Assembly: GCA_009783605.1 (NCBI GenBank)
Contig: WRDE01000050.1
Coordinates: 1 to 9,715 of the forward strand
Length of the DNA stretch: 9,715 nt
Source: Oscillospiraceae bacterium
GTDB taxonomy: Bacteria > Bacillota > Clostridia > Oscillospirales > Acutalibacteraceae
Direction of reading: 5' to 3'
In this document: one piece after another, positions 7,300-9,715 of the stretch
How the letters are laid out: each line of letters starts with the position of its first letter
Numbering within the stretch: the stretch's first letter is position 1
Translations under genes and position numbers: made by a program
Notes under the pieces: model-generated
Told to the model about the DNA's origin: nothing
The model's input: only the letters and a program-made list of their open reading frames with translations
The model's database searches: none

Positions 7300-7333
7300 A
7301 AACACACGGGGTGTGATATCCCTGTGTGTTTTT
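7300..7333 (+). terminator. Intrinsic terminator of the plus-strand RNA
   Basis: CACACGGGG (7303-7311) pairs with CCCTGTGTG (7320-7328) with one G-T wobble and an 8-nt loop, followed immediately by five T (7329-7333). Flanking A and T bases can extend the stem. It shares bases 7303-7304 with the upstream 7287-7304 hairpin, so the two outer stems compete slightly. Confidence 0.78.
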
Positions 7334-7431
7334 GAATCTGGCAGGAGCCTTCAGTCTGAGGAAATATAGAAATCGGCAGATAAAATTGATAAATTTCCAC
7401 GGGAGAATGGATAACAGGATAAAAAAGAACA
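7334..7431. other. Spacer between the RNA locus and the fucosidase promoter
   Basis: Besides the right arm of the inverted repeat (to 7355), I see only a short AAATT/AATTT inverted repeat near 7384-7396, too weak to call an operator. No gene is supported here. Confidence 0.4.
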
Positions 7432-7460
7432 TTGCCTTTTCCGCTCTGATATGCTATAAT
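7432..7460 (+). promoter_or_regulatory. Sigma-A-type promoter of the GH95 gene
   Basis: TTGCCT (7432-7437), a 17-bp spacer, and a consensus TATAAT (7455-7460) with an extended TG at 7452-7453. The expected start is near 7467, leaving a leader of about 33 nt before the ATG at 7500. The -35 region resembles that of the 7053 promoter (ATTGC followed by a T-rich run). Confidence 0.87.
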
Positions 7461-7487
7461 ATACTAACCAAAACCACTACAAATAAA

Positions 7488-7492
7488 AGGAG
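7488..7492 (+). promoter_or_regulatory. Ribosome binding site of the GH95 gene
   Basis: AGGAG within AAAAGGAGAAAA, 7 nt before the ATG at 7500. It fixes the start directly ahead of the signal peptide. Confidence 0.9.
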
Positions 7493-7499
7493 AAAAAAC

Positions 7500-7586
7500 A
7501 TGAGAAAAAGGCTATTATCTGTTCTCGCGGCAATGGCATTGCTGGCTGGCGGGCTGATGCTGTATATCAGCCCCGCTGCCGCCGCG
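7500..7586 (+). other. Signal peptide of the GH95 enzyme
   Basis: Residues 1-29: MRKR basic start, hydrophobic core LLSVLAAMALLAGGLMLYI, then SPAAAA with probable cleavage after A28 or A29. The enzyme is therefore predicted to be exported. Confidence 0.88.
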
Positions 7587-9715
7587 ACGGTTGAGGATGT
7601 CGTCGGGTTTGCCGATACCGACCCGCTGCGGCTGCGGTACAACCGGCCGGCGACCATCTGGGCGTATGGCAATTCCCCGAGCAATACCGCCTACAACAAC
7701 AATTACGACGCGCTGCCGCTGGGCAACGGCTTTATCGGCGCCATGGTCTTCGGCGGGGTGGACTCGGACCGGATCCAGATCAACGAGCACACCCTCTGGT
7801 CCGGCGGCCCCGGCGCCAACGCCTCCTACAACGGCGGCTTTAACGGCACGTCGGCCAACGCCAAATCCGCCATGATCTCGCTGCGGAATTCGCTGCAGAC
7901 CAAGATGACCAACTTCACCGCCAACAACTACGCCCGGCCCCAGGCGGAAACCGGCCCGTCCGGATCCCAGACCATCGGCGGCATCCGGGCCTGGAACTAC
8001 CCGAACGAGACCACCGAGGAGCGCGGCTGGATCACCAGCCTGCAGGGCGGCAAAACAAATTTCGGCGCCTATCAGACCTTCGGCAACCTGCTGATCTCGG
8101 ACGCGACCAAGCTGGCGCCCAAGGTGATCTATGGCAGCGCCGGTAACGCCGACCCCTCCGGCGGCGAGCAGGCCATCAACCTGTTCGACGGCAGCACCGG
8201 CACCAAATGGTATTCCAGCCGGGCCGCCAGCGTCGCCAATCCCGTGGTCATCTCCTGGGGATACGACCAGGAGCTCAACTTCAAGGATTATGCGCTTGTC
8301 ACCGGCAACGATATGTCGGCCCGGGATCCCGTCGCCTGGACGCTGCACGGCTCCAACGACGAGGGCACGACCAAAACCTGGACGCTGCTGGATACCCAAA
8401 CCAACGGCGCACTGCCGGACGGCCGCCACACGAGTAAGACATTTACAAGAGCCGCCGGCGCGTCCTTCAAGCATTTTGAAATGCGGATCACCTCCATAAA
8501 AGGAAGCGACCGGCCCCAGCTCTGCCAGATCAATCTGATCCAGGTCGGCGGCGCCACGCCCACCCCCATTCCCGCCGACTACACCCGGACGCTAGATCTG
8601 CGTACCGCGATCCATACGACAAAATATACAGTCGGCGCTGGCGCCGATGCCGTTACCTATACCCGGGAGTCGTTCATCAGCAATCCGGGCAACGTCATGG
8701 TGGTGCGGCTCACCGCCAGCCAGCCCGGCAGCATCACCCGCCGGATACATTTCACCTCGGAGCAGACGGCCAAAACCGTGACCGCCGCCGGCGATACCAT
8801 CAGTATTACCGGCTCGCCTTCGGACCATAGCCAGACCAACCGGCTGCATTTCGCCGGCAGCATCAAGGTGCTCAACACCGGCGGCACCCGGACGGCGGTG
8901 GGCGGGGACAGCATCGATGTGGAAGGCGCGGATGAGGTGCTGATCCTGTTCTCCTGCGGCACCAACTACAATCAATGTATGGACAATACCTTCAACTATT
9001 TCAAAACCGGCGGCGCCGCCCCGGTGGCGGCCGCGGCGAAGGCACGGGTCGAGCAAGCCGCCGAGCAGACCTATGTGGAGCTGCTGAAGGGCCATGTCGA
9101 CGACTATCAGGAGCTGTTCGGCCGGGTGGAACTGGATCTGACCGGCGCCACCATGCCGAACATGACCACCGACACGCTGCTGGCGCGGTACGGCGCGCTT
9201 AACAGCTCGGGCTACAGCGGCAACTTCAACAATGCCACCGCGGCGGAGCGGCGGTATCTGGAACGGCTGTACTACCAATTCGGCCGGTACCTGCTCATCT
9301 CCAGCTCCCGGCCCGGCGGCCTGCCCGCCAACCTCCAGGGTATCTGGGCGGAGGGGCTGTCCCCGCCCTGGGCGGCCGACTACCACACGAATATCAACGT
9401 CCAGATGAACTACTGGCCGGCCCAGCAGACCAATCTGGCCGAATGCCACCAGCCGTATATCCAATATACCAACAGCTTAGTGCCCCGGGGCAAGCTCAAC
9501 GCCAACTATTACTTCCCCAAAGGGGATAACACCCTCGGCACCATCCGCGGCTGGAGCATCGGCCACGAGAACAACATCTGGGGCAATACCGCCCACGGCA
9601 ACTGGTATGAGGGCTTCTTCTGCCCCGAAGCGGCGGGCTGGATGGCGCTGGATATCTGGGAGTATTATGCGTTTACCCAGGATAAAGCGTTTCTAGCCGC
9701 CAACTTCCAGACCCT
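7500..9715 (+). CDS. Secreted GH95-type alpha-L-fucosidase/galactosidase with inserted discoidin-like domain (partial, C-terminus outside window)
   Basis: The frame is open from ATG 7500 to the right edge, 738 full codons. Residues 1-29 are a signal peptide (MRKRLLSVLAAMALLAGG ... SPAAAA|TV). The N-terminal GH95 beta-sandwich starts at ~45 with YNRPATIWAYG, ALPLGNGFIGAMVFGGV and RIQINEHTLWSGGPG. At ~200 it is interrupted by a discoidin-like domain (~210-352) and resumes with DYTRTLDLRTA. The catalytic barrel follows (FGRYLLISSSRPGGLPANLQGIW, SPPWAADYHTNINVQMNYWPAQQTNL). N631 and N633 in NIN match the catalytic Asn pair of GH95 (N421/N423 of Bifidobacterium AfcA); the general acid Glu lies about 140 residues further on, outside the window. 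Family members remove terminal alpha-L-fucose or L-galactose from glycans; the exact substrate cannot be told. Codon use is markedly G+C-rich compared with the intergenic DNA. Confidence 0.94.
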   Translation, partial: MRKRLLSVLAAMALLAGGLMLYISPAAAATVEDVVGFADTDPLRLRYNRPATIWAYGNSPSNTAYNNNYDALPLGNGFIGAMVFGGVDSDRIQINEHTLWSGGPGANASYNGGFNGTSANAKSAMISLRNSLQTKMTNFTANNYARPQAETGPSGSQTIGGIRAWNYPNETTEERGWITSLQGGKTNFGAYQTFGNLLISDATKLAPKVIYGSAGNADPSGGEQAINLFDGSTGTKWYSSRAASVANPVVISWGYDQELNFKDYALVTGNDMSARDPVAWTLHGSNDEGTTKTWTLLDTQTNGALPDGRHTSKTFTRAAGASFKHFEMRITSIKGSDRPQLCQINLIQVGGATPTPIPADYTRTLDLRTAIHTTKYTVGAGADAVTYTRESFISNPGNVMVVRLTASQPGSITRRIHFTSEQTAKTVTAAGDTISITGSPSDHSQTNRLHFAGSIKVLNTGGTRTAVGGDSIDVEGADEVLILFSCGTNYNQCMDNTFNYFKTGGAAPVAAAAKARVEQAAEQTYVELLKGHVDDYQELFGRVELDLTGATMPNMTTDTLLARYGALNSSGYSGNFNNATAAERRYLERLYYQFGRYLLISSSRPGGLPANLQGIWAEGLSPPWAADYHTNINVQMNYWPAQQTNLAECHQPYIQYTNSLVPRGKLNANYYFPKGDNTLGTIRGWSIGHENNIWGNTAHGNWYEGFFCPEAAGWMALDIWEYYAFTQDKAFLAANFQT
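8127..8555 (+). other. Discoidin-like (F5/8 type C, CBM32-like) domain inserted in the GH95 N-terminal domain
   Basis: Residues ~210-352. Signatures are AINLFDGSTGTKWYSS near the start, PVVISWGYDQELNF, YALVTGNDMSARDPVAWTLHG in the middle and FKHFEMRIT ... CQINLIQVGG at the end. It splits the GH95 domain between YQTFGNLLI (192-199) and DYTRTLDL (360-367), which are normally close together. Such domains usually bind sugars; the ligand is unknown. A Pro/Thr-rich linker (ATPTPIPAD) joins it back. Confidence 0.82.

Larger units (their letters stand above)
7088..7333 (+). ncRNA. Candidate structured small RNA of unknown family (plus strand)
   Basis: Bounded by a near-consensus promoter (7053-7081) and an intrinsic terminator (7300-7333), about 245 nt. 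Predicted hairpins read by eye: 7150-7187 (7-bp stem, bulge, then 2- and 5-bp stems, 7-nt loop), 7217-7228 (CCGG-ATTC-CCGG), 7227-7235 with 7260-7268, and 7287-7304 (7-bp stem, GAAC loop). It contains a weak 44-codon GTG frame (7111-7245) with no hydrophobic segment, so I do not call a gene. It is fully antisense to the minus-strand RNA at 7138-7237. I tested it against tmRNA, RNase P, SRP and cobalamin riboswitch signatures from memory and saw no match. Confidence 0.55.
7124..7349. repeat. Long-range imperfect inverted repeat around the RNA locus
   Basis: GGCTCCTGACAGAT (7124-7137) and ATCTGGCAGGAGCC (7336-7349) are complementary at 13 of 14 positions. A second pair, GCTGAAGGC (7088-7096) with GCCTTCAGT (7347-7355), pairs over nine positions including one wobble and shares three bases with the first. 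The right arms lie just past the plus-strand terminator, so they would pair only in read-through RNA or act as DNA termini. Confidence 0.75.

Noticed and set aside
7088..7350. Known RNA identities: tmRNA, RNase P, SRP RNA, cobalamin riboswitch
   Set aside because: I found none of their hallmark conserved sequences on either strand; a covariance search could still overturn this.
6975..7400. 141-codon minus-strand frame across the intergenic RNA locus
   Set aside because: GTG start without ribosome binding site; it reads through both terminator hairpins, two promoters and the inverted repeats. The product looks like translated structured RNA.
7515..8474. 319-codon minus-strand frame, and a similar one at 8592-9464
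   Set aside because: Both are antisense shadows of the GH95 gene, favoured by its high GC content. Their Gly/Ala/Val/Arg-rich products show no domain.

Overview
The window carries two long protein genes that point away from each other and both run off its ends. A 650-base AT-rich gap between them holds well-formed promoters and what looks like a small-RNA locus. Strong AGGAGG-type ribosome binding sites, sigma-A-like promoters (three of the four with an extended -10), Gram-positive-style signal peptides and GLUG/Ig-repeat surface modules suggest a Firmicute, most likely a Clostridia-type anaerobe living on complex glycans. That assignment rests on style, not on any marker gene.

Left part (6849 down to 1, minus strand): one uninterrupted reading frame of at least 2283 codons, open at the left edge. 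It encodes a secreted, modular surface protein. The order is: signal peptide; transglutaminase-like domain with Cys/His/Asp triad; unassigned and Ig-like segments; a first GLUG solenoid of 18 units; MBG-like and FN3-like domains; an Ig-like domain; two copies of an unrecognised ~102-residue module; a second copy of the Ig-like domain; and a second GLUG block cut by the window edge. I checked every codon and found no stop.

Middle (6850-7499): a promoter for the surface gene (TTGATA-N17-TATAAT), a G-rich tract, a promoter and terminator on the plus strand bounding a ~245-nt transcript, an opposing promoter and terminator on the minus strand bounding a ~100-nt antisense transcript, a long imperfect inverted repeat, and the promoter of the right-hand gene. 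I could not name the RNA locus.

Right part (7500 to the end, plus strand): the first 738 codons of a secreted GH95-type alpha-L-fucosidase/galactosidase, with a discoidin-like (F5/8 type C, CBM32-like) domain inserted inside its N-terminal beta-sandwich domain. The conserved Asn-x-Asn pair is present; the general acid lies beyond the window.

Both gene products are probably exported: one a large surface structure, the other a glycan-trimming enzyme. The pairing fits a host- or plant-glycan-using bacterium, but no shared pathway is proven by the sequence.
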